Positions 36,252-47,740 of a DNA stretch of 64,000 bases are shown in pieces. The stretch is taken from positions 4,969,531 to 5,033,530 of the forward strand of contig NZ_CP120416.1 in NCBI RefSeq assembly GCF_032773895.1. The letters are read 5' to 3'. A program made the translations under genes and the position numbers. The first letter of the stretch is position 1; every line of letters starts with the position of its first letter. The notes under the pieces were generated by a model. That model was not told the DNA's origin. It saw only the letters and a list, made by a program, of their open reading frames with translations, and made no database searches. The stretch is from Teredinibacter sp. KSP-S5-2 (lineage in GTDB: Bacteria; Pseudomonadota; Gammaproteobacteria; Pseudomonadales; Cellvibrionaceae).

Positions 36252-37790
36252 TTAGTGGTGTAACCGTTTGTAAATACACAAAAGTATCAAATTGAACAAG
36301 CAAAATAAAATAATAGGCAGGCTGCCTGTATTAGAAAAAAGTGTATTACCTTGCAGACGATAGCCTTCGCCGGATATTGCTTCCCGTGCAAATTGTTCAC
36401 CGGTGAACACAATTTTACCTTTGTTATCGATCAGGCCGCTGATGCCGGTGTTAGTTGAGCGGATAACGTAGCGGTTATTTTCCAGTGCACGCATTTGGGC
36501 CATTTGAAAATGTTGTAGCGGGCCAATGGAATCCCCAAACCAGGCGTCATTACTAATGGTCACCAGTATTTCGGCCTGACGGGCGCTGTCAGCCACTAGA
36601 TCTGGGTAAACAATTTCGTAACAAATAGATGGGCTGATTTTATAGTGGTCTTCGCTGTCTTTATTAATATTGAGAATGGCGCTTTTCTTGGGGCCTTTGT
36701 GAATCACCGAATTGGGCAGATCAAAAAAAGCAATTAAACCGCGAAGATAGTTTTCAAAAGGTACGTATTCGCCAAAAGGAACCAGGCGTTGTTTAAAGTA
36801 TTTATCGTTGGAATTGCCCAAGCCTAATATTGCGTTGTAGTAATAATATTGTTTTTCCTGTTCATCGTATCGGTCGTATAGAACACCACTCAATAAGGCA
36901 GTATTGGTCGACTCAGCTTGTGAGTTAATGAACTGGATAAAATTTTGTCCTTCCTCGTATAAATACGGAATGGCTGCTTCCGGCCAAACGATAATATCTT
37001 TGCCCCAGTGTTCTTCCGTTAAACCTAATAGGGTTTCTGCAATAAAAGGTTGGTATTTGGCTGACCACTTCATGGGCAGGGGAATGTTTGGCTGAACCAT
37101 TGCGATCGATACGCGATTGGCTTCGAGCTTTTGTCCCCATTCAATGTTGCTGAGTAGTTTGCCTGCTCCCCATAAGCATAATATGGCAAGCGCAGCTGTT
37201 GCCAGGTAAGGAGTTCGTCGGGCATTTTTATGCAGGATAAGCGCAACTAGTGTGCCGCTTAACACGGCGATGTAGCTGACTCCAAGTACACCCAGGACAG
37301 GTGCCCAACCCGAAAGCCATGTGTCAATGTGAGCGTAGCCAATAAATAGCCAGGGAAAGCCGGTTAAAAACCAGGTACGGCTCCATTCACCTAGAACCCA
37401 AAGTGCGGGGAACGAGACAATAATAAAAAATGTATTTGCGGAAAAAAAACGACAAAATAAATAAAAGGGAGCGGCAAAAACGAGAGCGAGACTGGTGACA
37501 AATAGACCAGTAAGAATGACCGCTAGCGGCATTGCCGCAAACCCAAAATCATGAATGCTAACGTATACCCAAGATGCGCCACTAAGGTATAAACCCAGGC
37601 CAAAAATAAATGCGCGTATAAAACCTTGTTTACCCGAAAGACCTGCTAGCAGCCAGCTAAGGAGTCCGGCTGCAAATACCCCGAGGAACCAATGGCCATA
37701 AGGTGCCAACGAAAGTGGTGTGATTGCTCCGGCGGCTAATGCCAGTGCATGACCTTTCCAGTTGGAAAATCGGTTATCGAGAGTATTCAT
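36252..37790 (-). CDS. lnt: Apolipoprotein N-acyltransferase
   Basis: A 512-residue inner-membrane enzyme that adds the third acyl chain to lipoproteins. The N-terminal half has six or so transmembrane segments, and the C-terminal nitrilase domain carries the catalytic triad: Glu in VWPEAAIPYLY, Lys in KQRLVPFGEYVPFE and Cys in SPSICYEIVYP. A final transmembrane segment follows. It is 17 bases downstream of ybeX in the ybeZ-ybeY-ybeX-lnt operon. Many lipoproteins in this window depend on it. Confidence 0.96.
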   Translation of the reverse strand: MNTLDNRFSNWKGHALALAAGAITPLSLAPYGHWFLGVFAAGLLSWLLAGLSGKQGFIRAFIFGLGLYLSGASWVYVSIHDFGFAAMPLAVILTGLFVTSLALVFAAPFYLFCRFFSANTFFIIVSFPALWVLGEWSRTWFLTGFPWLFIGYAHIDTWLSGWAPVLGVLGVSYIAVLSGTLVALILHKNARRTPYLATAALAILCLWGAGKLLSNIEWGQKLEANRVSIAMVQPNIPLPMKWSAKYQPFIAETLLGLTEEHWGKDIIVWPEAAIPYLYEEGQNFIQFINSQAESTNTALLSGVLYDRYDEQEKQYYYYNAILGLGNSNDKYFKQRLVPFGEYVPFENYLRGLIAFFDLPNSVIHKGPKKSAILNINKDSEDHYKISPSICYEIVYPDLVADSARQAEILVTISNDAWFGDSIGPLQHFQMAQMRALENNRYVIRSTNTGISGLIDNKGKIVFTGEQFAREAISGEGYRLQGNTLFSNTGSLPIILFCLFNLILLCIYKRLHH

Positions 37791-37807
37791 TTGTGGTTTT
37801 GAATGAA

Positions 37808-38686
37808 TTAGTCTTCAGCGGATTTTTTATTTTTGAGTCGGGTAATTCTTAATAAATGAATTTGCCTGCTGTCTGAATACAGAACCCGAAAGCTAAACTT
37901 GCCTATGCTGACTTTTTCGTTACGGCTTGGCATATGACCGAAAGCCTGAGTCACAATACCGCCAATGGTGTCGAACTCCTCATCACTGAAATTGGATTTA
38001 AAGGTCTCATTAAAATCTTCGATGGGAGTAAGGGCTTTGACAATATAATCGTCCGCGGAAACCTGGCGAATGAAATCTTCGTTTTCTTCGTCGGTTTCGT
38101 CTTCAATATCGCCGACGATTTCTTCCAGAATATCTTCAATGGTCACCAAGCCGGAAATGGCTCCATACTCATCAATAACCAATGCCATGTGGTAACGGTT
38201 TTCTCTGAACTCTTTCAGTAACACGTTCAGCCGTTTACTTTCAGGTATAACATTGGCGTTGCGTAGTAGTGTTTCCAGGTTGAATTCTTTTTCTTTGTCC
38301 AGAATCAGGGGCAGTAAATCTTTGGCTAGCAGTATGCCTTTAATGTCATCAATTGATTCGCCAATTACGGGAAAACGCGAGTGACCGGACTCGATAACTT
38401 TTGGAAGGACTTTGTCCGGGGTGTCGTCAATGGAGAGAACCACCATCTGTGAGCGGGGAACCATAATTTCCCGTACTTGCTGATCGGCAACGTCAAATGC
38501 GCCTTCGATAATACTGAGAGCTTCCTGATCAACAACTTTGTTGTTGACGGCACCTTTTATGATGTCCAGTAATTCTTCTCGAGATTTGGGTTCCGTGGCG
38601 AAACCCTGAAACAGCTTTTCCAGCCATGAGCGTGGCTTACTCGGCTCGGGCTCCAGTGAGTGACTACTCGAAGGATCTTCTGACAT
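37808..38686 (-). CDS. ybeX: CNNM/CorC-type ion transport-associated protein YbeX
   Basis: A 292-residue soluble protein with a pair of CBS domains (about residues 70-200: EIMVPRSQMVVLSIDDTPD, ALVIDEYGAISGLVTIEDI) and a C-terminal CorC_HlyC domain (FDTIGGIVTQAFGHMP). YbeX is linked to magnesium homeostasis and ribosome maturation. It lacks the transmembrane DUF21 domain of larger relatives. The operon is miaB-phoH-ybeY-ybeX-lnt. Confidence 0.94.
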   Translation of the reverse strand: MSEDPSSSHSLEPEPSKPRSWLEKLFQGFATEPKSREELLDIIKGAVNNKVVDQEALSIIEGAFDVADQQVREIMVPRSQMVVLSIDDTPDKVLPKVIESGHSRFPVIGESIDDIKGILLAKDLLPLILDKEKEFNLETLLRNANVIPESKRLNVLLKEFRENRYHMALVIDEYGAISGLVTIEDILEEIVGDIEDETDEENEDFIRQVSADDYIVKALTPIEDFNETFKSNFSDEEFDTIGGIVTQAFGHMPSRNEKVSIGKFSFRVLYSDSRQIHLLRITRLKNKKSAED

Positions 38687-38762
38687 GGTGGTGCAAACTC
38701 CTGATTTGCGTAAGTTGTGCCTTTATTGTGTTATTTGTACGTTTTTACTGCAGATTGCGCTG

Positions 38763-39218
38763 CTATACCTGATATGGTGGTGGATAGCCTAACGTTAGCA
38801 TAATCTGTGTTTCGAGACTTTCCATTTCCTCAGCTTCGTGTTCCTCAATGTGATCATAGCCCAACAGGTGGAGGGTTCCGTGAATCACCATATGCGCCCA
38901 GTGGCTCTCCAGAGATTTTCCCTGTTCTTGCGCTTCCTGTTCCACGACTGCTGCACATATTACTATATCGCCTAACAATGGAAGGTCGATTTCATCCGGC
39001 AGTTCGCTGGGAAAGGACAGAACATTGGTCGGTTTGTCCTTTGACCTGTATTGGTTATTGAGCTGCTGACTTTCATCTGCCTCGACAATGCGTACGCAGA
39101 TTTCTGAATCTTTTTGTGATTCAGGAAGTACGGCGTCAATCCAGTAAGTAATGTCTTCCTCGCTGGGAATACTGTCCCAGGTTTCTGCGCAGGCGATTTG
39201 TACGGCGATATTGGACAT
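38763..39218 (-). CDS. ybeY: Endoribonuclease YbeY
   Basis: A 151-residue zinc endoribonuclease involved in 16S rRNA 3'-end maturation. The metal-binding motif H-x3-H-x5-H is in [20 protein letters not shown], and the preceding block is [16 protein letters not shown] chose ATG 39218 ([14 protein letters not shown]), four bases after the phoH stop; a longer open frame upstream runs inside phoH. Confidence 0.95.
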   Translation of the reverse strand: MSNIAVQIACAETWDSIPSEEDITYWIDAVLPESQKDSEICVRIVEADESQQLNNQYRSKDKPTNVLSFPSELPDEIDLPLLGDIVICAAVVEQEAQEQGKSLESHWAHMVIHGTLHLLGYDHIEEHEAEEMESLETQIMLTLGYPPPYQV

Positions 39219-39222
39219 GGCG

Positions 39223-40254
39223 TTATCTTGGATGTTGGGGGGCATCTTGCTCCGCTTCTGCCCGGTCATAAGCTTCAACAATACGTTGAACAAGCGGGTG
39301 ACGAACCACATCTTTGGCGCTGAAGCGGGTAAAACCAATACCATCAACGCCATCTAATACGGATGCTGCGTGTTTTAAGCCGGACAATACACCGCGAGGC
39401 AAATCCACCTGTGACGGGTCACCGGTAATAACGGCCGTTGAGCCAAAGCCTATTCGGGTCAGGAACATCTTCATTTGTTCCTTGGTGGTGTTCTGGCTTT
39501 CATCGAGAATAACAAAGGAGTTATTCAGTGTACGGCCACGCATATAGGCGAGTGGGGCTACTTCAATAATATTACGTTCGATCAGCTTGGCAACGGTGTC
39601 AAACCCCAGCATTTCGTATAGCGCGTCGTAGAGTGGGCGCAAATAGGGGTCAACTTTCTGTGACAGGTCGCCGGGAAGGAAACCGAGCTTTTCTCCGGCT
39701 TCAACCGCCGGACGTACCAATAGAATCCGTTCGATCTCATCTTTGATCAGGGCTTCTACAGCACAGGCCACGGCGAGGTAGGTTTTCCCTGTACCGGCGG
39801 GGCCAATGCCAAAATTAATATCGTGGGTTCTCACCGAAGCAACATAGCCTTGTTGGTTGGCGCCACGCGGTTTGATGGTGGCCTGCTTGGTGCGAATGAT
39901 GCTCGCTGAATCCACCGCTTTCTGAACGTCTTGCACGGCTTTGGACTCCATGCCTGTCTCCTGTAGTGCCAAATGTATTTCGTCCGGAGTCAGTTCACCT
40001 TCTTCCGTTGCCTGATACAGTTCTTCGATTAAGTTTTTTGCTGCGCTGACTGCCTTCTTATCGCCGTGCAAAGTAAAAACGTTGCCCCTGTTACGGACCT
40101 CAACGTTAAGCCTTTGTTCGATTTGTTTGATATGCCCATCAAATTGACCGCAGAGGTTTGCCAGTCTGCGCGTGTCATTGGGTTCTAGGGTCAGTGTTTG
40201 CTGCTGAATTTGTGAGGTGCGATTAGCCAAGAGGTATGTGTTTTCCTGTATCAC
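39223..40254 (-). CDS. ybeZ: PhoH-like ATPase YbeZ
   Basis: A 343-residue ATPase of the PhoH family. Walker A is [11 protein letters not shown], Walker B is FVILDESQN, and the sensor region [16 protein letters not shown] is typical. The N-terminal part has a KH-like stretch. YbeZ interacts with YbeY and is thought to act in RNA metabolism; its exact activity is unsettled. It shares the operon with ybeY downstream and miaB upstream. Confidence 0.95.
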   Translation of the reverse strand: MIQENTYLLANRTSQIQQQTLTLEPNDTRRLANLCGQFDGHIKQIEQRLNVEVRNRGNVFTLHGDKKAVSAAKNLIEELYQATEEGELTPDEIHLALQETGMESKAVQDVQKAVDSASIIRTKQATIKPRGANQQGYVASVRTHDINFGIGPAGTGKTYLAVACAVEALIKDEIERILLVRPAVEAGEKLGFLPGDLSQKVDPYLRPLYDALYEMLGFDTVAKLIERNIIEVAPLAYMRGRTLNNSFVILDESQNTTKEQMKMFLTRIGFGSTAVITGDPSQVDLPRGVLSGLKHAASVLDGVDGIGFTRFSAKDVVRHPLVQRIVEAYDRAEAEQDAPQHPR

Positions 40255-40338
40255 TATTTATGGAGTTTAGACTACCTTAACCGGGCAGACCTTGAAAGAG
40301 TCTGCCCGAAGAATATGACGAGAATTAGGTGCGCAAGA

Positions 40339-41697
40339 TTAGTCCAGTTCAGAACCCAGTAAAACACCACGAAGGGAGTTTGGCAGGGCTTCTTCGATGA
40401 GAATATCTGCAAATTTGCCGATGAGCTCTGGTTGGTCGCAGCGGAAGTTCACCACTCGGTTGTTTTCGGTGCGGCCGCTAAGTTGTCCTGGGTCTTTTTT
40501 GCTGTAGCCGGTTACCAATACTTTTTCGGTATTGCCGACCATTTTGCGAGAAATGTCCTGTGCCTGCTGCAATATCCGGGTTTGCAATATTTGCAGACGT
40601 TGTTTCTTCACTTCCATGGGGGTGTCATCGGGTAAGTCTGCCGCGGGGGTGCCGGGACGCTGACTGTAGATGAAGCTGAAGGAGGTATCGAAACCGATAT
40701 CCTGAATCAGTTTCATTGTGGCTTCGAAATCCTGTTCGGTTTCACCGGGGAAGCCAATGATAAAGTCGGATGAAAAACTGATATCCGGGCGCAAGGCCTT
40801 CAGTTTGCGTAGTTTGGATTTGTATTCAATCGCGGTGTGACCGCGCTTCATGGCCATCAATATACGGTCTGAGCCGGATTGGACAGGCAAATGCAGGTGG
40901 CTGACCAGTTCGGGCACTTCCGCGTAGACGTTAATAAGGCTGTCAGTGAATTCGACCGGATGGGAGGTGGTGTAGCGGATACGGTCAATCCCGTCGACCT
41001 CGGCCACCATGGTGATTAACTCTGCCAGGTCGCGGGTTTCTGCATTGGGGTCGCGGTAAGCGTTCACGTTTTGCCCCAACAGGTTGATTTCCCGTACCCC
41101 CTGGGCGGCCAATTGCTCGACTTCGCGGATAACATCGGCTGCGGGTCGGCTGACTTCTTCGCCTCGGGTATAGGGCACAACGCAGAATGTACAGTACTTG
41201 GAACAGCCTTCCATTACCGAGACGAAGGCGGTTGCGCCATCGGCTTCTGGTTCTGGCAGGCGATCAAATTTTTCGATTTCAGGGAAGCTGATGTCCACCA
41301 CGACTGCGCCATTGTCTCTCGGTGTTTCCATCATTTCCGGCAGGCGGTGTAAGGTTTGTGGGCCAAAGATCAAGTCCACGAATGGGGCGCGTTTGGCAAT
41401 GGCTTCCCCTTCCTGGCTGGCGACACAACCGCCAACACCGATGATCAGATCCGGGTTTTTCTCTTTCAGGTTTTTCCAGCGTCCAAGCTGGTGGAAGAGT
41501 TTTTCTTGAGCTTTTTCGCGAATGGAGCAGGTGTTAACCAGCAGGACATCGGCTTCGTCAGGGTTTTCTGTCGCAACCATATCGTGTGAAGCGCCCAATA
41601 GGTCACGCATACGAGCGGAATCGTACTCATTCATCTGGCAACCGTGAGTCTGGATAAATAGCTTTTTAACGGGCTTTTTCGTGGCGATTTCTGACAT
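40339..41697 (-). CDS. miaB: tRNA-2-methylthio-N6-dimethylallyladenosine synthase
   Basis: A 452-residue radical SAM methylthiotransferase that adds the ms2 group to i6A37 of tRNA. The N-terminal cysteines occur in [11 protein letters not shown] and NTCSIREKA; the radical SAM motif is [15 protein letters not shown]; a TRAM domain closes it ([13 protein letters not shown]). The ATG at 41697 is chosen; a TTG upstream adds nine residues. It is the first gene of the operon ending in lnt. Confidence 0.96.
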   Translation of the reverse strand: MSEIATKKPVKKLFIQTHGCQMNEYDSARMRDLLGASHDMVATENPDEADVLLVNTCSIREKAQEKLFHQLGRWKNLKEKNPDLIIGVGGCVASQEGEAIAKRAPFVDLIFGPQTLHRLPEMMETPRDNGAVVVDISFPEIEKFDRLPEPEADGATAFVSVMEGCSKYCTFCVVPYTRGEEVSRPAADVIREVEQLAAQGVREINLLGQNVNAYRDPNAETRDLAELITMVAEVDGIDRIRYTTSHPVEFTDSLINVYAEVPELVSHLHLPVQSGSDRILMAMKRGHTAIEYKSKLRKLKALRPDISFSSDFIIGFPGETEQDFEATMKLIQDIGFDTSFSFIYSQRPGTPAADLPDDTPMEVKKQRLQILQTRILQQAQDISRKMVGNTEKVLVTGYSKKDPGQLSGRTENNRVVNFRCDQPELIGKFADILIEEALPNSLRGVLLGSELD

Positions 41698-41884
41698 GGA
41701 ATTTCTATTGGCTCTTGCGCTCAAAAAATGAGCGCGAATTATACCGACAGGGGCCCTTCTTGCCCATACCCCGCTGGTCGTGCCAGGTCAAAAAAAACTT
41801 TTTCGACCTTGAAATTCCTCTGTTTTACCTCAAGATAGCAATACCCTAGAATGTCTAATTCAATTATTAAGGTGCGTGTACCCA

Positions 41885-42223
41885 ATGGCTTCTAATCCTA
41901 TTTTCAGAGTCATTTTTTACAATCAAGGCCAGGTATATGAAGTCTATGCTCGCGATATCTATCAGAGCGAGATGTATGGTTTTATTGAGGTGGAAGAGTT
42001 TATGTTTGGTGAGCGCACCAGCCTCGTGGTTGACCCTGGTGAAGAAAAACTCAAAGGCGAGTTTTCTGGCGTTAAGCGCTCGTATATTCCGATGCACAGT
42101 ATTGTACGCATTGACGAGGTGGAAAAGAGCGGTACCGGTAAGGTAAGCGATATTAAATCGAGTGATAAAGTTGCCCAGTTTCCGTTCCCTACTGCGGTTC
42201 CCAAACCAACGCAAGATTCATAG
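41885..42223 (+). CDS. DUF1820 family protein
   Basis: A 112-residue protein of DUF1820: NPIFRVIFYNQGQVYEVYAR, then MYGFIEVEEFMFGERTSLVV and RSYIPMHSIVRIDEVEKSG. The family is restricted to gammaproteobacteria and has no assigned function; the fold is predicted as a small beta domain. I chose ATG 41885; a GTG at 41876 is an alternative. It is divergent from miaB and nine bases before the next gene. Confidence 0.88.
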   Translation: MASNPIFRVIFYNQGQVYEVYARDIYQSEMYGFIEVEEFMFGERTSLVVDPGEEKLKGEFSGVKRSYIPMHSIVRIDEVEKSGTGKVSDIKSSDKVAQFPFPTAVPKPTQDS

Positions 42224-42232
42224 GCTTTCTCC

Positions 42233-43018
42233 ATGCCTTTGCATGTCAAACACTATCCTGATGTTACTGCAGGCGAAAAACCGGTTCTTTTATTGATTCA
42301 CGGGTTGTTTGGTTCCCTGGAAAACCTGGGGGGGATTGCGCGTTTATTGGCGGATGATTTCGACTTGTATGCGATTGATTTACCCAACCACGGGCGTTCG
42401 GGGCATTTTGATTGCACCAGTTTGGAAGCCATGGCCGAAACGGTGTATGCATGGATTGCCGCCCTGGGGTTCAGCAAGCTGCATATTCTGGGGCATTCGT
42501 TGGGTGGCAAAGTGGCGATGGAGATTGCGTTGCTTCATCCGGAGCTGGTTGGTCGGTTGGTGGTGATTGATATCGCACCCGTTCACTATGAACCCCATCA
42601 CCATGATGTTTTTTCCGGTTTATTGTCGATTGCGCCCGAAACCCTAACCAGCCGTAAAGAAGCGGATCTGCAATTGCAGCATCATGTGCCCGAAGTGGCT
42701 GTGCGCAGTTTTCTGTTGAAAAATCTGGTGAAGCAAGACGATGGTGGTTTTGCCTGGCGAATGAATTTATCGACGTTGCACAATGATTATGCCGAATTGA
42801 TTAAAGGTAATCGTGCGGATAGTGAGTTTTGCGGCGAAGTGCTGTTCCTGAAAGGTGGTGAGTCGGATTACATTCAACGTCATCATTGGCAGGATATTAT
42901 TGAAATATTTCCTAATGCTTCGGTAAAAATTATTTCTGATACTGGCCATTGGCTTCACGCAGAAAAGCCGGAGACTGTGGCGCGTTTAACCAAGCGCTTT
43001 TTGCTGAATGAAAGTTGA
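42233..43018 (+). CDS. ybfF: Alpha/beta hydrolase, YbfF-type esterase
   Basis: A 261-residue esterase. The oxyanion segment is LIHGLFGSLENLGGIAR, the nucleophile LGHSLGGKVAMEIA, and the histidine DTGHWLHAEKPETV. The block LPNHGRSGHF is characteristic of YbfF. YbfF of E. coli hydrolyses palmitoyl- and malonyl-CoA esters in vitro; the native substrate is not known. Its end overlaps the next open frame. Confidence 0.88.
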   Translation: MPLHVKHYPDVTAGEKPVLLLIHGLFGSLENLGGIARLLADDFDLYAIDLPNHGRSGHFDCTSLEAMAETVYAWIAALGFSKLHILGHSLGGKVAMEIALLHPELVGRLVVIDIAPVHYEPHHHDVFSGLLSIAPETLTSRKEADLQLQHHVPEVAVRSFLLKNLVKQDDGGFAWRMNLSTLHNDYAELIKGNRADSEFCGEVLFLKGGESDYIQRHHWQDIIEIFPNASVKIISDTGHWLHAEKPETVARLTKRFLLNES

Positions 43019-43025
43019 ATTGAAT

Positions 43026-43337
43026 ATGTCTGAGCCTACTGATAAAGATGTTGAACAGTTTTGGGATTTGGTGGAAGAGGTGATTAACCTGGCCAATAGT
43101 AAAACTGAAACCCTGGACCCTGGTGTTGTGACCAGTGCGCTTATGCAGGCTACTGCCAGGTTTAATGCGTTTTATGTTGCTTCCAGTTGTGAGTCGAGAA
43201 AGGACTTTAAAGAAGATAAGGATGATGCGTTAAGCCGTTTTACAGGGGATTATAAGCGTCGCTTGGCGGAAAATCTGGAAGACTATATCGAGAATTACAA
43301 AATTTATATGGCCGATGATCAAGGTGTTCAGGAATAA
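43026..43337 (+). CDS. DUF3144 family protein
   Basis: A 103-residue helical protein of DUF3144 (EQFWDLVEEVINLANSK, ATARFNAFYVASS). The frame is open from 43008, inside the end of ybfF, but ATG 43026 gives the usual family start. Function is not known; it is predicted cytoplasmic. It is tightly spaced behind ybfF, which suggests co-transcription. Confidence 0.8.
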   Translation: MSEPTDKDVEQFWDLVEEVINLANSKTETLDPGVVTSALMQATARFNAFYVASSCESRKDFKEDKDDALSRFTGDYKRRLAENLEDYIENYKIYMADDQGVQE

Positions 43338-43653
43338 AACTTTCCGATAAGTTCCAAGAAAAACAATAGCTGTTCACAGCCTATTGTGTTGCATTACATT
43401 TTCTCAAATTAAATAGATGCTCATCTAATCTGAAATCTTTCTGTGTTGGCAGACCATCGGAGGCAGGACGCCGACGATGAGCTTACATGGATGTATTTAC
43501 AGCGTGTCTGCAAAGGCAGGAAGATTACAAGCTCTAAAGAATTCTACTTCGATTACCCAAAACTCTTTCTCGTTATTTTATTTACAGTTTCTATTTTATT
43601 TTGATTTCTATAATGGAGCGAACAGGCCGGAATGAGTTTGATATATTGAAGAA
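43338..43653. other. Non-coding region between DUF3144 gene and katG
   Basis: No gene is supported in about 315 bases. It is AT-rich with stop codons in all frames. A terminator for katG follows at 43654. I see no tRNA, riboswitch or repeat in it. Confidence 0.6.
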
Positions 43654-43690
43654 GAAAAACAACGCACTCAAATAGTGAGTGCGTTGTCTT
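43654..43690 (-). terminator. katG terminator
   Basis: CAACGCACTCA (43660-43670) pairs with TGAGTGCGTTG (43676-43686) around a five-base loop. Read on the minus strand the hairpin is followed by TTTTTC, a typical intrinsic terminator 15 bases beyond the katG stop. Confidence 0.85.
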
Positions 43691-43704
43691 GAGGTGAGAA
43701 GGAA

Positions 43705-45912
<2,208 letters not shown>

Positions 45913-46107
45913 TCAAATATAAAAATATTGGATTGGATGTCTATCGTTGTTGGCTGCCTAATTAGTGTAGGAAAACTCTTGCTCTTTGCATAAGCTATTA
46001 TGTCGAACGATATGATAGATATTTTTAATTAATTGTCCGGTTGGAGATGTGCCCCGGCAATGGTCACCGGGGGAAATATCGTTAATTTTATGGGGAGCTT
46101 GTGTGGG

Positions 46108-47085
46108 CTATTGACTGGAGTTCATGGGCGCGAAGGTAAAAACATGGGGTGTTTGTGTATCTACATAGACTTTTATCCAGTCCTCGTTGGTGTCTCCAAA
46201 GCTTTCCACTCGCAGGAAGTTTTTCGGTGGATGACGTTTCATCAGCCGGGGGCGGTCAATTCGGAAATAGTGCGAATCGCCATGGGCTAATACCACGGGG
46301 TTGTTGAATTCGCGGGCTTGCTTCTCAAGTAATGTCAAAAAAGGGATGAAGTGTTTTTTATTCCGCATTTCCGGGTCTTTTTCCAGGCCGGGGTTTGCTT
46401 GTGTGGCAATTAGAATCGCTCGGCTTTTGTTCTCTTTTGCGTAATCAAATGCCGTTTGCAGCCATGCCAAGGCGGCGGCTTCCCGGTAACGAATTTCAGC
46501 ATCGTGTTTTTTTGTCCGTTTTACCCGACCCAATTTGTCGAATTTATTTCGGCCATTTTTACTGCCTGTTATGTGTATGGTGGCATAGGTCACGCCGCCC
46601 TCGGCCCACATCAGGTTTTCCTTCATAAGCGGGTATTTCGGGTGCAACGCAGCTTGTGAGGCGACTTTTCTTGGGTGTTTACCCTGCGTTAAATCAGGCG
46701 TGCTGAAAAAGATATTTCTTAGTTTGGTTAACCGCTCCATGGGGTCGTAGCTACCCGCCAGAAAGCGATGGCAGTCTGTCCATTCATTGTCGCCTGGGGT
46801 GAGAATAAATGCGGATTCGAATTCGTTGAAGCGGCGCAGCCTGTCCAGGTACATCTCATCCGAACATCGACTGGCCCCGGATTTTATATCTCCTACATGC
46901 AATACCCATTGGATGTCTTTATCGGCGTTAATTTGTTTAACGGTATTGCTGAGTTCGGTATTCGGTTTGTTGGGCTTTAAGCCATATGGCATATCCCCCA
47001 ATAAAGCAAAAGCGTAGGGAGGTTTGCTGTCGGCATGGGCGCATAGGCAGATAAATAAACAGCTTAGCAATAAAGTGATTTTCAA
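46108..47085 (-). CDS. Secreted metallophosphoesterase-like protein
   Basis: A 325-residue exported protein (signal MKITLLLSCLFICLCAHA). Calcineurin-like metal motifs are seen: ALLGDMPYG, VLHVGDIKSG, LTPGDNEWTDCH and, near the end, VVLAHGDSHYFRID. The last corresponds to the GH.H motif in altered form, so the metal site may be modified. The substrate is not evident. It stands alone between katG and the divergent gene at 47212. Confidence 0.75.
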   Translation of the reverse strand: MKITLLLSCLFICLCAHADSKPPYAFALLGDMPYGLKPNKPNTELSNTVKQINADKDIQWVLHVGDIKSGASRCSDEMYLDRLRRFNEFESAFILTPGDNEWTDCHRFLAGSYDPMERLTKLRNIFFSTPDLTQGKHPRKVASQAALHPKYPLMKENLMWAEGGVTYATIHITGSKNGRNKFDKLGRVKRTKKHDAEIRYREAAALAWLQTAFDYAKENKSRAILIATQANPGLEKDPEMRNKKHFIPFLTLLEKQAREFNNPVVLAHGDSHYFRIDRPRLMKRHPPKNFLRVESFGDTNEDWIKVYVDTQTPHVFTFAPMNSSQ

Positions 47086-47211
47086 CGCGGAGTACCTTGT
47101 ATGAAAGTGTTGATTTTATTCATATGATGAGCGGATCACTGGATTCTGACGGAAACTCTCTATAATAGGCAACCAGGTTATTTTTAAATCATGTGTAAAT
47201 AGGTAGCTACC

Positions 47212-47652
47212 GTGAAAAATGTTATTCGGGTTTTGATCGTGTTCTGGGGAATTCTTATTGCTGGTGATATTTTGGCCAGGGATTCAATTAACAATCATTC
47301 TATTGCCAGTGCATTAAACCACCCCGAGTTTGAAAACAAAGTGGGAACGGCTGTTCGGTTTTATTTTGGTGATCAAACCGTACCGGCAATTGAGAAAAAA
47401 ATTCGTGTGTATAACACCACGCGAAAAACTCATGCGATTGGTAAAACCGACCAGCAAGCGTGTGAATGGGCATTTCTTTCGACCTTGATTGCCCTTCGTG
47501 ATAGTGCCTTGCGTGAAGGCGGGGATGCGGTGATTAACATTCAATCTACCTATAAGGGCGGTATCTTCAACAGTAAAACGGAATTCCGTTGTGGTGCTGG
47601 GGATATTATGGCCGGTGTATCGCTACAGGGAACGGTGGTTAAACTGAAGTAA
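47212..47652 (+). CDS. Exported protein of the misnamed 'excinuclease ATPase subunit' family
   Basis: A 146-residue protein with a signal peptide (VLIVFWGILIAGDILA). The layout FYFGDQTVPAIEKK, QQACEWAFLSTLIALRDSAL, GGDAVINIQSTYKGGIFNSK, FRCGAGDIMAGVSLQGTVV is that of small exported proteins that databases often call excinuclease ATPase subunit. It has no Walker motif and is exported, so that name is misleading. The two cysteines are probably bridged. Function unknown. It starts with GTG; a TATAAT box at 47161 could be its promoter. Confidence 0.75.
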   Translation: MKNVIRVLIVFWGILIAGDILARDSINNHSIASALNHPEFENKVGTAVRFYFGDQTVPAIEKKIRVYNTTRKTHAIGKTDQQACEWAFLSTLIALRDSALREGGDAVINIQSTYKGGIFNSKTEFRCGAGDIMAGVSLQGTVVKLK

Positions 47653-47687
47653 CGTTTTGCGATCGATACTTTCTTATTATCGAAATT

Positions 47688-47722
47688 AAAAAAAAAGCCA
47701 CTCACAGGGAGTGGCTTTTTTA
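47688..47722. terminator. Bidirectional intrinsic terminator
   Basis: GCCACTC (47697-47703) and GAGTGGC (47709-47715) form a stem flanked by an A-run and a T-run. It serves both the gene ending at 47652 and the convergent aminotransferase gene. Confidence 0.85.
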
Positions 47723-47740
47723 TGTAAGTTAAAAACTGAA

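Noticed and set aside
39219..39353. Longer N-terminus for ybeY
   Set aside because: It would overlap phoH by 130 bases; the family start at 39218 is clear.
46033..46290. 85-codon plus-strand frame
   Set aside because: It lies mostly antisense to the metallophosphoesterase gene and has no domain.
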